Made by a program: the position numbers and the translations under genes
Part shown: piece by piece, positions 35,901-48,373 of the stretch
How positions within the stretch are numbered: position 1 is the stretch's first letter
How the letters are laid out: each line of letters opens with the position of its first letter
DNA from: Rosellinia necatrix
Lineage: Eukaryota; Ascomycota; Sordariomycetes; Xylariales; Xylariaceae
NCBI GenBank assembly: GCA_021209875.1
Contig: JAGYVD010000001.1
Coordinates: 1,736,001-1,800,000, forward strand
DNA: 64,000 nt
Direction of reading: 5' to 3'
Notes under the pieces: generated by a model
Databases searched by the model: none
Seen by the model: only the letters and a program-made list of their open reading frames with translations
Told to the model about the DNA's origin: nothing

Positions 35901-37628
35901 GCTGAAGGAGATGGGGGAGTTGGGCCACCGCGTTTAATTCTCTCCTTCATGAACATATCTTTGAGTATGCTGGCACAGTGATCGTAGTATGTTTCGTTAT
36001 CTTTGACGAAGCTCCAGCCATTTACGTCAATGACACAACTCTTCCCCGAGGCGCGGAGTAAGTCAAAACCACAAACTCTTTGCCCAAATGTTTTAGCAAT
36101 CTTGCTTGCCATTTCCTTTTCATCAGGGGCTAGGGCGGTTACGTAGCGGATTTCTTTGCCGTGAGTATTGCGCCGGACGATACCGTCCACGACGGGCGAC
36201 TTTCTCGTCTCCGCATGGCAATAGTGGGATCCCACGGTATAAGCCTTTACATCTTCAGCATTATCAACTTGCATGAACTTCTCGTATATGAAGCTGCTAT
36301 TTGGCTCAGTAATAGCTCGGGGAACTACAAGATCTTCCACGAACTCAGAGCTCTTGTTGCCAATTTTCCTGAAGAGTTTCCGTGCACCACCGCCGGCGGA
36401 CCGTGGGAAATATATAATGACATTGTGATCTTCGCCACTAATCGGCTTCTCCACAAAGGGTTTCTTCAATAGAGCACCGTCGACACTAAGTATATCGCCA
36501 TCGTCAAGCAACTCGACTTTTCTAGGAGCTCGATACTGCTCAAGCTCTGTAGTTTCTAGGTCGATACCAGATACTTCCCTAGTGTGCTTTGCAACTTCAG
36601 GAGTGAGGAGATCCGGCCCACCATCCCGGTTCACTTCGATTCGCTGGGGTGTTGGGACGTTAATCTTGTCTAATATACGGAGGCACAGTCGCCTGTCCCA
36701 TAAGATCTTTTGCATGGGAACGTCATTGACGCAGAATGGCTTCCGAGCCTTGACATATGCAATAGCTTTGTCTAATGGGAACCCGTCCGAATAGAATGAT
36801 ATGAGGTAGTCACATATCGGCCAATTTTCCACGCCTATTTGACTGTCAGCAATGTCGTATTAATGTGGTTCGGGCGTGGCACTAACCTTCGTCTAGGATC
36901 GTCTTATCTCCGAACACAACGACGTCAAAGTCGCGGTTGGAAATGATGCGATTCAGTATGTTCCTGCTAGGTTTACTACGAGCTTTCGAGTCCAAGGCAC
37001 AGACACCGATGATGCCCCAGGGCGCTGGCTTTGCCTCCTCCCTCTCTCTGGGTTGGGGGGCGCGCTCACTGCTTTGACTGTGACTACTAGTCGCAGTGCT
37101 TCCGCTGAAGCGACGCTTAGCCCTACTCCGGTCTCTTTTCGGCTGAGACCGGGCAACGGGATTGGGAGCGGCAGAAGCCACGGGGTTTCTTCCTACCAAG
37201 TCGAGCGAGTTGCTGTGAAGTGTAGCCGTCGACGTCAGCTGCGGACCATTTCCGGGTGTGGTCTGGGCGGTGGGGCTAGAAAAAGCAGCGACGGTGACGT
37301 TGGAGATACCGGCCTCCGGCTGACCCGTGACGGGGTCGAAGCCCCTGCCCGACGCCATGAAACCCTGGCTGGGGATGGACCGCTGCACGGGGCCGGAATC
37401 GGAGCCGGTGGCAGAGGAGGCAACGGAGCCCGTGACCCCGTGAGCCGATACCAGGGATAAGATAGACGAGACGGAAACACGCTTGCTACCATCCGAACCG
37501 GAGATCGAGAAGCGCTGATTGGGGGCGGAATCGAATGATTGGCTGCTGCTGTGGGAATTGAGATCCTGGGCCGAAGAGTTCTTTATAGCAGGATAACCTC
37601 CGACGGCTGGGTTCGAGTTGCCCTCCAT
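32915..37628 (-). CDS. VIP1: Inositol hexakisphosphate/diphosphoinositol-pentakisphosphate kinase (Vip1/Asp1, PPIP5K)
   Basis: Vip1/Asp1 makes 1-InsP7 and InsP8 with its ATP-grasp kinase domain and trims them with a histidine-phosphatase-like domain. In fungi it affects phosphate signalling, polarity and the cytoskeleton. Four exons: 37628-36887, 36834-33803, 33757-33309 and 33239-32915, with introns of 52, 45 and 69 bp. The phases add up to 1515 residues. ATG 37628 is chosen because the frame extends upstream only from a GTG. A Ser-rich N-terminal leader of about 200 residues precedes PWGIIGVCALDSKA. The ATP-grasp region includes KPFVEKPISGEDHNVIIYF and VIDVNGWSFVKDNETYYDHC. The phosphatase domain starts at VSVIRHADRTPKQKYKF (RHxxRTPxxK) and is interrupted by an acidic Pro/Glu-rich insert of about 100 residues. 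The C-terminal block EIGLLTSLPLLKEVVQDLEE is also family-typical, and the last exon is mostly acidic tail. The gene holds a C6 run (G6 at 37055-37060 on the + strand) that is in frame. Confidence 0.95.
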
Positions 37629-38776
37629 TTTGGGGGCAAACAAAGCTAAACCCAAGACCACCGTCCCGCTTCTCTGGGCCGTGTACTTTTCCTCCTCCTC
37701 CTCCTTCCCTTTCTTTTTCTTTTTCCTTTTCTCCCCTTTTGTTTCTATAAAAGAAAGGAAAGAAAAAAAAAAAAGAAAGGAAAAAAAAAAAGGAGGAAAA
37801 TGGAAAAGAGCCTAGTTGCCACTAGTGTAAGTCAACTAAGCACCTGCCTGAGAAGTATTTCGTCGCGGTTGCACAACAGCAAAACACCAGAGAAGGACCG
37901 AAGCAGCAAGGTGGAAACGACAGGGTGGTAGCAGGGGCGTTAGCTTGCAGAGGGATACAAGGCCTGATGAAATCGCTTTTGTGTAGACAGTTAGTAATCT
38001 ATCCTGCAGCAAGAAAAAAAAGAGAGAAAAGGAGAGAAAACAAGGGATGAAAAGCATGAGTAAAAATAATGTAAAAACAACGAAATAAATTCCCCAAAAA
38101 TAATTAAGCAAATTGTGGATGCTATACCTACCTACTAGTAGGTATGACAAGGTACTTTGATGGGTGCAGGATGGTACCAAAACTGGGGCACCGGTCATAG
38201 ATCTAATGTACTGGCAAGTATGTGTAAGCTATGCACACATAAAGAACCATCTGTAGAAGACACCGGTTACGTTACTACGTACGTTAGTACATTAGATAAC
38301 AACACTCGATGTAACAACATAGCTCATACATACGTTACGGGCCTGTTACAGGGTGTAAGTCTTGAGTTGGTGGTGCGGATCGATGTTGTCGTTAGGCACA
38401 TTTCTTTTTCAGGCTGGGAGCTGGTAAATGCGAAAATGCCAGTCTAGCGGTAGCTACCTACTAGGTAGGTAAATAGGTAGCTTGCGATGCTTGAGGGTGG
38501 CTGTCGGTCCAGATGTAAAATATGTAAAATAGGTATGCTAGATGTGTCAGGTCGCATTACCGGGGAGGCAGACTAACAAGAAAAAAGGCAAAAGGTTTTG
38601 TGGTGAAACAATGGTGAAAGTTCTCACCGCACCTAGGAGGGAGGCGGTACATGCACTACTGTTATATTTGGGTTTTCAGGACGGTGTAATCTAAGCACTT
38701 GGAGTGGTTCTATGATAATCGATAGATCCATCAGTTAGGTGCAGAGGCCTGCCCTATCCAGTACCGTGTCTTGCCG
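37629..38776. other. Vip1 upstream region
   Basis: Mixed C/T and A-rich tracts at 37685-37800 directly precede the Vip1 start and probably belong to its promoter or 5' leader. No gene is seen. TACCTAC/TAGTAGGTA and GGTAGCTACC-like inverted words lie at about 38125-38145 and 38445-38480. Confidence 0.5.
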
Positions 38777-39025
38777 TTATCTGTTGCAGCCTCCCACGGC
38801 ATTCTCTTGGTAGTTACCTAAAAACACCTTATGGAGTGATGGATATCTACCTGGGGAGGTGGCTTTCACTTCCCAAGCTTCGATTACTTGTTGCGTTGTA
38901 TCGTTTTGGTTCATGTATTCTGAGATGGATCTAAGCATCTTGGGTAGGTTAGGTTCATCATACCTATCCCCAGACAGGGTTTGATATGCCTGGGCAAGGC
39001 GGCCAATGACAGAATCATGCGTCAT
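38777..39025 (-). CDS. Small hypothetical protein (82 aa)
   Basis: I do not recognise it. The frame starts with ATG in an A-rich context, has balanced protein-like composition (MTHDSVIGRLAQAYQTLSGD) and ends with TAA. No signal peptide or membrane segment is seen. The A-rich sequence just before the ATG ends in CAG, so this could also be the last exon of a longer gene or a remnant. It sits in the spacer between Vip1 and Utp21. Its length alone is not significant; the call rests on composition only. Confidence 0.3.
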   Translation of the reverse strand: MTHDSVIGRLAQAYQTLSGDRYDEPNLPKMLRSISEYMNQNDTTQQVIEAWEVKATSPGRYPSLHKVFLGNYQENAVGGCNR

Positions 39026-39737
39026 CTGTTTTTGCGTGGCACATTTTTTGCGACAACGGACAGGGGCGTATCAGTACATAAAAAAAAAGACGGCTGTTGA
39101 ACGCCCCGATCTATCATATGTTACTGTATAAGGTACGAAGTACCTAGGTAGTTAAAACCTAAGGCAACTATACACTAGCCTCAGCGATAACGATAAGGAT
39201 GTCTTATGCAAACTTGGAGTAGGTACCTTCAGGAAGTAGTGCCAGTCGGGTATTGGAGGAGCAGTTGTCGAGTATTACTATTAGTATTGTGCAGGTTCAC
39301 GATGCTAAAAGACCAAAACTGAAAGGTAAAGCTATGCTGGTAATGAATGGTATTCCAATAAAGCTGCCTTGGGTGCGTACCTGTGGTACCATATCAAGAT
39401 GGCGGCAGCAGCGACTACCTAGTCGTAGGTACTTACCTACCTAGCTAGGTACTGTTTTGTAGATGCAGACGCTTGGGAATTATGGAGGGGCTCGAGAGAG
39501 CTCATGATTGGTTCAATTGACAGACCCAAAATATTCCCAACCAAAAAAGTTCCCGGACCTCAATGGTGATGGGCGCGACTTACATCCTAGCTATCCCAGC
39601 TGTCGCACGGAACGCCAACACCACGCGCTGCCTCAAGGGAGTATCCGTACCATCGTCATTTTTGAGGGGATGCTTGTGCGCTTTTCGAGGGGCGGATAGT
39701 ACTTGTGAGTGGGAGGAGAACGAAAAAGCGAGCCACG

Positions 39738-42700
39738 ATGCCGCATTCCGAGCAAGACGGGCCTCTGGCCAAGCGCCAGAAACTGGGCGCCATCGCGAAG
39801 ACCCAACCCTCGACTACCCAGCGGTCTCGCATTTTTGCGCCTTATCGGGTAACTATACACCTCGCTTTCGGCTACCATAGAGCTTATGCGCTGACAGAGA
39901 CCCGTAGACCGTAGGCTTAGTCTCCCCGACGGACGTGCCCTTCACCTCGATCCCGCTGGGCAAGACCACATTCCAAGTCACAACCTCGGTCGGTCGATCT
40001 CTACAGACATATGATCTGAAACGTGGGCTCAATCTCGTGTTCATGACGAGGCCCCGGACGCCTTGTCAAATCACTGCGACATGCGCATGGAAGGAGAAGG
40101 TTATCGCAGCATGGGGTGATTCGGGTAATGCAAGCTCCTCAGAACAGGGGATCTGGATTTTCCAGAGGGGGAAGAAGGTTGGCCATCTAGAGCTCCCCTC
40201 CGATTTGCACCAACCTATTAAACAAATCCTCGTCTTCGGGTCCTGGATAGTGGCATGTTCTTTGACAAGGATAGAGGTCTGGAAGGCGGCAACGCTCGAA
40301 CACTATACCACACTCTTCACAATGGCCACCCGAAAGGGTGATAACGAGATTACCGGAGGCATATGCACAATGCCTACATATCTCAACAAAATCTTCGCGG
40401 GCCGCCGGGATGGCTGGGTGGAAATCTGGAACGTGTCAACAGGAAAACTCATCTACACTCTCCTGCCTCCGTCGCCTAGTTGTGGCGCGGTGACGTGCAT
40501 GCAGCCTTCGCCCGCGCTGTCGCTAATGGCCATCTCTTATGTTGGGGGGCCGCTCATTATCCGCAATATCCTCACCGACAAGACGCTTATTCAAATCGAT
40601 GCTAGCACTGAGGGCGCTCCTGTGACTTCCATCACCTTTCGAACAGACGGCATGGGTGCGGGACAAGACGGCCGTAAGGATGGAGTCATGGCAACCGCGA
40701 CCGATAAAAGCGGCGACGTTACGTTCTGGGATCTAAACGAGGGTGGGAGAGTAATGGGTATTTTGAGAAGCGCCCATAACCCACCAGCACAAGACGGCAC
40801 CACAACACGTGGCGGCGTGAATAAGATCGAGTTCCTAGCAGGCCAACCGGTTATCGTCACAAGCGGTCAAGACAATTCCTTGAAGACTTGGATATTCGAT
40901 GCGACTCCGTTTTCGCCTGTGCCTAGGATTCTACACATCCGAAGCGGTCATGCAGCACCTGTCACATCTCTCCGTTTCCTACCCTCGGATTTTGACGGTG
41001 CCGAGGCAGGCAACAAATGGCTTCTTAGCGGCGGGAAAGATCGGAGTTTGTGGGGATGGAGTCTTCGACGAGACGGACAAAGCACGGAGTTGAGTCAGGG
41101 AAATATAGGTAAGAAAGCTAAAAAGGCTGGCATTTTGGCTATGAGCGCCCTTGGCCACGGCCCAACCACGACCCTCGAAGACTTGAAGGCTCCAGAAATT
41201 ATCTGTATAGCGTGTTCACTAAATCGAGACGGTGGTATGGGCGCTCTCCCAGGCAAGCAGCCGCGGTGGCAAAAGAACCGCAATCCAAATAAAGCTCTGG
41301 ATGCTGAGATCAGTCGAATGACCGGTTGGGAAAGTGTCGTCACCGCTCACAAAGACGACGCATTCGTACGTACCTGGTTCTGGGGTCGCAAGCGTGCAGG
41401 GAGATGGGCGTTTCAGACAAGTGATGGTGCGAACGTGTCAACTGTCACGATGAGTTCCTGCGGAACCTTCACCGTTGTTGGATCTATTCAAGGATCCATT
41501 GACATGTTCAACTTGCAGTCAGGTTTGCATAGGCAACGGTTCCCATCTAAATTGACACCGGCACAGGCTAGACAGGTCAAGATGCGGCAAGCTAGGCAGG
41601 CGGATGCCGTTCTACAACTTCAAGCTCGTACATCCTCTAGCTTCCTCCCGGGGGTTGGGAAGCATACGAAGGCAGTCACCGGGATCGTTGTCGATTCGAT
41701 GAATCACCTCGTGATCAGTTGCTCTCTCGACGGTAGAGTTAAGTTCTGGGAATTTTCGACGGGAAACTTGCTCCATGAAATTAACTGGGCCCCGATGACC
41801 GCGATTACTGGCTGCCGCTATCACTCTGCGAGTGACCTCATAGCTTTTTCCTGCGATGATGGAGCTATCCGCGTGGTAGACATCGAAACAAAGCAAACCA
41901 TTCGTGAATTTTGGGGTTGTCAGGGTAAGATCAACGATTTTACGTTCTCCAACGACGGGCGTTGGATAGTAGCCGCATCCCAAGACTCCATAATCAGGGT
42001 CTGGGATTTACCCACTAGCCACCTGATCGACGCAATTCGGCTCGAAAGGCCTTGCACTGCTTTAGCATTCTCAGCCACGGGTGAATACCTTGCTGCTGCA
42101 TCTGAGGGCGAGCTAGGCGTGAATATATGGAATAACAAGAGCCTCTTCACACACGTGCCAGCTAGGCAAATATCCGAGAGTGCGGTCGAGCGTGTTTCCG
42201 GGCCTACGGCATCTGGGGAGGGTGGTCAGGGCTTACTAGAGGCGGCATTCGAAGATGAGGATGCCGTGGAAGGCGAAGACCAAGTTGCCACACTCAGTCT
42301 AGACCAGCTTAGTGCGGACATGATGACTCTAAGCCTGGTTCCAAGAAGCAGATGGCAAAATTTATTGCACCTTGATCTGATTAAGAAAAGAAACAAGCCA
42401 AGAGAACCACCAAAAGCCCCCGAAAAGGCACCTTTTTTCTTACCGTCGACAACTGGCGCACCATCCTCGAATCAAAATGCCCATGATGCAAGCCCCGATG
42501 ACAACCAAAGCCAGTCAAGAATTACGAAATTTGACCAGAGCAGGATGGAGCAGGCGTTCACAGGCATTTTGCGAGCTGGTGCTGCCAACGGAATTTGTAA
42601 GAGATCGACCCGTTGCTAATTAGCATTCCCATGATATTTACTAACTATTATCGCAGATGACGATTTTATTGAGCATTTAAAGTCTCTCGCTCCAGCAACG

Positions 42701-42994
42701 GCCGATCTCGAGCTACGGTCGCTATCCTTAGGCGATGATGATGGCGCAAATGAACTGCTGCATTTTATTAAGGCCCTGACAAGTCGTCTGGTAGCAAGGC
42801 GGGACTACGAGCTTACCCAAGCGTGGATGATGGTCTTCTTGCGGTTACACTTCGATTTGATCATTGAAAACGATGCCCTCATGAGCGCACTAACGGAGTG
42901 GAAGCACCATCAAGCTGAGGAATGTAGTAGACTAGACAATCTAGTAGGGTACTGTGGCGGTGTAGTCAGCTTTCTAAGAAGTCCGAGGACATAG
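39738..42994 (+). CDS. UTP21: U3 snoRNP/SSU-processome component Utp21 (WDR36)
   Basis: Utp21 belongs to the UTP-B subcomplex of the small-subunit processome and is needed for nucleolar 18S rRNA maturation. Exons: 39738-39848, 39908-42596 and 42657-42994, with introns of 59 and 60 bp. The phases fit and give 1045 residues, a normal fungal length. The short first exon (MPHSEQDGPLAKRQKLG ... RIFAPYR) joins TVGLVSPTDVPF in phase. A long WD40 array follows, with units such as VTSITFRTDG, LSGGKDRSLWGWSL, LVISCSLDGRVKFWEFSTG and WIVAASQDSIIRVWDL, consistent with a tandem beta-propeller over roughly residues 40-700. The C-terminal Utp21 domain includes SRWQNLLHLDLIKKRNKP and, in exon 3, DDFIEHLKSLAPATADLELR and ARRDYELTQAWMMVFLRLHF. 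The frame is clean and the gene looks intact. Confidence 0.95.
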
Positions 42995-43608
42995 ATGAAT
43001 TGGCACCAGCTCTGGTTTAAGTTATCTAGCATAGATAAATTCACCACCATCAACATCAGTCATTTCGGTGAAAATATATATACAAGGCTCCGTATTGATG
43101 GTTAATGTACCAGCAGTTTAGTCCTCACCCATTCGCTGAGATAGGTTGCCGTAACCACTCCCAATTCAGGCTTAATTAAATATATGTGAAACGGCGTCTT
43201 AGGCAGGCCGCATTAGAACCCAGTTGATCCCGACGTAGTTACTATTAGCAGTAACTATCTTATTTTCCAAACTAGATCCCCAGAATACCCGGGTTATGCG
43301 AGGATTATAAGCGCGTGCCAATAGTCGCCACCACGTCAGAGGCGCCCGCACGCCGGGCTTCGTTGCATAACCGTTCTCCAACTTCCAACTTTAGCGAGTG
43401 ATCGTTTCCGGGCGCAAGTTGGACGGGGAATCAGGATACAAACCCCTCGCGAGGAGTCTTTGAATGAACCTTCTATGCGACCGCCAGTGCATCATTATTT
43501 GGTGACGCCACGACACATCACTCAACATCTTTCGTACGAAGCATCGCGAGGAATAGCCCGCCGTGTTACCTACTTATAGGAAAGTTAATAATCCTCACTG
43601 TTACCAGG
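42995..43608. other. Intergenic spacer
   Basis: Nothing coding is seen between Utp21 and the aldolase-fold gene. A small inverted repeat (AGTTACT / AGTAACT) lies around 43237-43257. Confidence 0.5.
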
Positions 43609-44556
43609 ATGGTCTCCGCAAATGTCACCCAACTGTTTGCCCTTTTTATCAACGGCCTGCACATTCTCCACAACAACGGGGTGCTTGACGCCTACGGCCA
43701 TCTGTCGGTGCGGAACCCGGACGACATGGCAACGTTCTTCATGTCCCGGAGCATAGCGCCGGCCCTCGCATCGTCCGCCGGGGACATCGTGGAATACCGC
43801 GTGTCGGACGCATCGGCGGTCAGGGCCGACGCCCCGGCCGGCTTCATCGAGCGCTACATCCACAGCGAGATCTACAAGCGGTTCCCAGGGGTCGGCGCCG
43901 TCGTGCACAGCCACTCGCCGGCCCTGATCCCGTACGGCGTCAGCGACGTGCCCTTGAGGCCGCTGCTCCACCTGGCCGGATTCCTGGGTGCGTACCTATG
44001 AACCCTTTCCCCCCAAGTCTGCCCGTCTGCCGACCACTCAGGCGTACTAAGGTTATATGTATATGTATATATATATATAACATTCGTGAACGCCTACTGA
44101 AACATCTGGGCAGACGACGACCTCCCCGTCTTCGACATCGCCAAGTACTACCACCCCAACGATACCCAGGACCTCCTAGTCCGCGACGCACGCCTCGGCG
44201 CGGCGCTCGCGGCGGAGTTCGCGGGGGACGAAGGGGACGAGGGAGAGGGGGAGGGCGACTTGCCGCGGCACTCGGTCGCGCTGATGCGCAACCACGGCTT
44301 CACCACGTGCGCCGCCGACATCGAGGCGGCCGTGGTGCAGGCCATCTACGCGCAGCTCAACGCGCAGGCCCAGTCGCAGGCGCTGGCCATCCAGCACGCG
44401 TACTCGGTGCGGCCGCCGCCGCTCGCGCACTTGACGCCGCGGCAGGCGAGGGACAGCCGCGCGACGAACCTCGAGACCGTGCGGCGGCCCTGGGACCTGT
44501 GGGTGCGCGAGGTCGAGGTGTCGCCCCTGTACGTCAACGAGCTGGCGGGCCGGTGA
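43609..44556 (+). CDS. Class II aldolase/adducin-domain protein
   Basis: The fold is shared by zinc-dependent aldolases, epimerases and decarboxylases acting on sugar phosphates, and by adducin head domains. The substrate cannot be told from sequence. Seen: DAYGHLSVRNP near the N-terminus, the metal-binding His pair in VVHSHSPALIPYG, and the third expected ligand in ALMRNHGFTT, so the active site looks complete. Two exons, 43609-43987 and 44114-44556. The 126-bp intron (GTGCGT donor, GGGCAG acceptor) carries an internal TATA-rich tract and rejoins FLDDDLPVFDIAKYYHPND in phase. The product is 273 residues. The coding exons are clearly more GC-rich than the flanking DNA. An acidic loop (DEGDEGEGEG) precedes the last His motif. 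Confidence 0.87.
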
Positions 44557-45997
44557 ATCCCATCGCATCCACCTGCCGCTGTCTGTCTGGGAGCCACCGT
44601 GTTCGCGTGAAGGCGTGCTCGCGTTGAATTGTCTATATGGGCCAGCCGGTTCGAGGGACGTAGCCCGGGAACTACATAGGGAATGGACAATATACGTAAT
44701 CCTAAAATAACACATCCGCCTTCCCCTTCCCTTTCCACGCTAACGGCATAGCATGGATCTGGATGGTAACTGAGGCCCTTGAAGAATTTTCATACGCAGG
44801 CCTCAAATGATAAAATATGTACACTAGAACAAGGCTCTTGGGGTTTGAAGACTAAAAAGCTTTTCCACACAATACCATCTATACAGTGTGTGTAAGACGT
44901 CCCCTTTTTTTCAATATCGCTTTTCCTCTTCAAAAATTCAACCAATGAATTTTGATCCTACTCATTGCTTAGAATACAATCCCTCTCCGGGGCTAGCCTT
45001 CACGGGGCAGTCGTTGCATGAGCCTGTTTGCCCAATACAGCAAGGTGGTGAACATGTCATTCGACCAAATAGTATCGTTAGCATACAAAAACATACTATT
45101 ACGTATATGATCTACTCTGTTTACTGTATAACGTTAGTAGTAGCGATACTATTCTAGCTATTTACCACTGTCGTCTTAAGACGAGAGTGATGGGCGTGGC
45201 AAGTGAACCTTGGAGCAGTAGTTACAGACCTTCATAATTACTACCATACGACTAATTATGACTCCCTCTAGCTTCCTGGTCATCCCGCCTGACTATTGTC
45301 AAGCTAAAACAATCATGAGTCGTATCCCAGAGTGCGCCAAGCGGGGAGGTTAACGGCCCCGGCCATTGTTATTCAGCCGGCGGGAAGTGGGATATTGCGG
45401 GATCCCACATTCCCGCGCGGCTCAGTGGACAGAGGAGGGCGACTAACACGTACACTCTCGCTCTTTGGTTTACTTAGTTATTTGGCATTGGCAATTTGCG
45501 TCTTGATGCTGCGAACAAAAAGAGCTTGTAGGATGCTGTATTTATCCAACTACTTGTAGGCAGGCACTGGAATCACCGGGTCTTGAGTCGTCCAAGGCCA
45601 AATATTGTCGAATTTTATTGGGCAGGACGGCGGAAGAAAGATAAAACCGAGCTGCCTCGGTCAATAACTCCGATATGCGCCCCACGTTTTGATCTAGAGG
45701 GCAAGGTGAGCCAATGAAGCCACAATGTTGATGGCCGTTCCTGGTTACTGGGTTACTGATTGATAAGCTTTACAAACCTTGACCGTATTAACTAGTGTAG
45801 ATCCAGGGCTCTTATATATCCCATCAAGCCTGTGCCTTCGTGTAACCTGCAGCATGCCTTGATCTCACTACAGCCATACTAGGATTAGCCCATTCCCGAG
45901 AGGAAAACTCTGACTACTACGAGTAGTTGGGCTTGCGGTTGCTGTAAGGGGTTGGAAAAATCGAAACGCTACGGAGTAAAAATCAGGCATCGTAGAA
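44557..45997. other. Intergenic region, no gene seen
   Basis: Short open frames only. The stretch separates two genes transcribed rightward and probably holds the promoter of the MFS transporter near its right end. Confidence 0.5.
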
Positions 45998-47979
45998 ATG
46001 TCGTCGCAGCGGGAACCGGGGGCCCTTGACGAGGAACCCGGGATGGAGTCGCAGAGTTCGGCAAGCTCTGCTCTAAAGCTTGGAGAAAACGAGACGAAAA
46101 TAGGCGTTAGTGCCTCCGGGGCCGATAGCGACGAGGAGGCCGGCATGTCACGGCTCGAGAGAATCACGACAAGCTTCGGGGCTCGTCCGGATTGCTTCAA
46201 GAACACACTGCAAGAAGTGGCCTTCGTCATCCAGGCAACGGTGGCGACAGCTTCCTCGTCCTTCCTCGCTGGCACAGCATTGATCATCACGGTCCCTGTA
46301 TCGCTGGACTTGAACATGACGCAAGGGCAGATCGCCTGGATTAGTGCTTCGACCTCGTGAGCATTCCAGCTTTCCTACGCACCCATGTGCCCACCTGGTT
46401 GTTGCAATAATTTAGTAGCAAACAGCTGACATATTTGATTTGTACAGATTAGCTGCGGGAGCATTCCAGCTACCGCTTGGTCAACTCGCCGATTTGCTAG
46501 GCCGCAAGCCGATGTTCATCACGGGCATGGCGGGCTTCAGTCTCTTCTCGCTCCTCGTAGCATTCGCGCAGAATCCCTTCTGGATGTTGGTCGTATGCGG
46601 CGTACTGGGTATTCCCTCGGCCATGGTCGTGCCGCCTGCGATCGGGATCTTAGGCGCCGCCTATGCGACGCCTTCAAAACGTAAGAACGCCGCGTTCTCG
46701 TCCTTCAGTGCGGGGAATCCCTTAGGTTTTGTGTTCGGCACAATTCTGTGTGGTATTGCGACGCAAATCTTCAACTGGCGCGCGGCGTTTATCCTGTTAT
46801 CAATCATCTGGGCCGTCTTTACCGTGTGTGCATTCTGGGCCGTACCAAACGTCGAAACCTTCGAGCGGGCACCGTTGAGACAGAGGTTGGGGGTATTGAG
46901 GCAATTTGATTATTTGGGCACGGTCCTTACGATCTTTGGGACTGGAATGTTTGCCGCTGGCTTAACGTGAGTACTGCTTTCTCGAGCCTGACTGTCATTA
47001 ACTAAGTTTAATACGTGTATAGGCTTGGGCCCCAGGACGGCTGGTCACGGCCTCATGTGATTGCGCTAATTGTGGTTGGGATATCGCTTCTGGTGATCTT
47101 CGTGTTCTGGGAGAAGGTCTTCCCAACACCGTTGATGCCTTTACATATCTGGAAAGATCGTAATTTTAGTTTGGTAAGAAGCCTCTAGCGAAAGTGCCAC
47201 CCAGATGATGGCTAATATTGCTTAGATTATTATCGTTGTTATCCTCGGAAATATGAGTTTCCAAGCGACAGGCTTCTGGATAGCATTCTTCATGCAACAA
47301 GTCCAAGGATTGTCAACCCTGAATGTCGCCGTGCGACTCCTTCCGATGGCTATTGCCGGGTTATTATGGAACGTTCTGGCGGCACGGATATTACATCGGG
47401 TTAACAATACGCTCATAATGATCTTCGGCGCTGTGAGCTATCTCGCCGCGACTCTGCTATTCTCCTTCATGGGGGCCAATAGCAACTACTGGGCATTTAT
47501 CTTCCCTGCTTTAGTTTTGAATGTAGCGGGAGCAGACCTGCAATTTAACGTCGCCAATGTAAGTCTCTCTCCGTCATTCCCTGATCTCGCCTTTAGCTTG
47601 ACTCAAAATTGACTTGTTATAGATGTATGTATTGCAGTCTCTCCCCAGCCATCAGCAGTCGCTGGCAGGAGGAATCTTCAACGTGGTGATCCGACTATCG
47701 AATACCATTGTCCTGGGAATCTCGACGGCCGTGTTCAGCTCGGTCGAATCAACCCCGGCGGGCCTCTCGGACCCGATGCTCAAGTACACCAGGACCTTCC
47801 AGACCGCCGTCGCTTTGGCCGCGGCTGGTTTAGTCATATCTCCGTTTATCAGACTCGGCACACAGGGAAATGCGCCCAAAGTTGACGTTCGGGAAAGTGA
47901 GAAGTCGAGGAAATCAACAGAGGTGATGAAAATTGCGGAAAACCCAAGCGAGGAGACCGAAAAAGACAATAATTTATGA
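45998..47979 (+). CDS. MFS transporter, DHA2 (14-TM) drug:H+ antiporter type
   Basis: Major facilitator superfamily exporter, probably in the plasma membrane. Substrates are unknown, but relatives export drugs, toxic metabolites or amino-acid analogues. Five exons: 45998-46356, 46448-46966, 47023-47173, 47226-47558 and 47623-47979, with introns of 91, 56, 52 and 64 bp. Every phase agrees and the product is 572 residues. The N-terminus is hydrophilic and Ser/Glu-rich for about 75 residues. MFS motif A is present (GQLADLLGRKP), the following helices carry a Gly/Pro-rich motif-C-like stretch (VCGVLGIPSAMVVPPAIGIL), and many hydrophobic helices run to near residue 530. A charged tail (RESEKSRKS ... 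EETEKDNNL) ends the protein. No biosynthetic gene lies next to it, so a resistance or cluster role is not supported. Confidence 0.92.
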
Positions 47980-48373
47980 AACTGGAGCAGTCTCTCTCTC
48001 TCTCCATAATTAGACTGATTAGAGGAAGGACATGGATGCGCCCTATTGTGGACATGGCCGATGTTCGGGCATTTGAGTGAAAATAATATAGAAGACAACG
48101 GATTTGTCCCCGGTTAAAGTTGTTCCTCAATTTAAAGCAGTACCAAGAAGTGCGGAATTATCGCCGAATAGCCGTGTAGTTACGCGTTTATCGTAGACTG
48201 CGAAATTGGCCCAGAACACTGCCAGCGGCCGAAAATCGGTGGCTAGGACCGTTGGAGTAAGACTGGGTTCGGGCTATCAATAAATACTCTGACCGTCAAG
48301 CGTGAGAAATCCTATAAAAACAAGGATTGAAATAACCCCCCCTTAAAGGAACGCGCGTGGGGAGTAGCAAACA
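47980..48373. other. Short intergenic spacer
   Basis: Nothing coding is seen. It contains the promoter side of the GNAT-like gene. Confidence 0.5.

Noticed and set aside
37629..37661. Upstream start for Vip1 at 37661
   Set aside because: That codon is GTG. The ATG at 37628 is in good context and gives a normal N-terminus.
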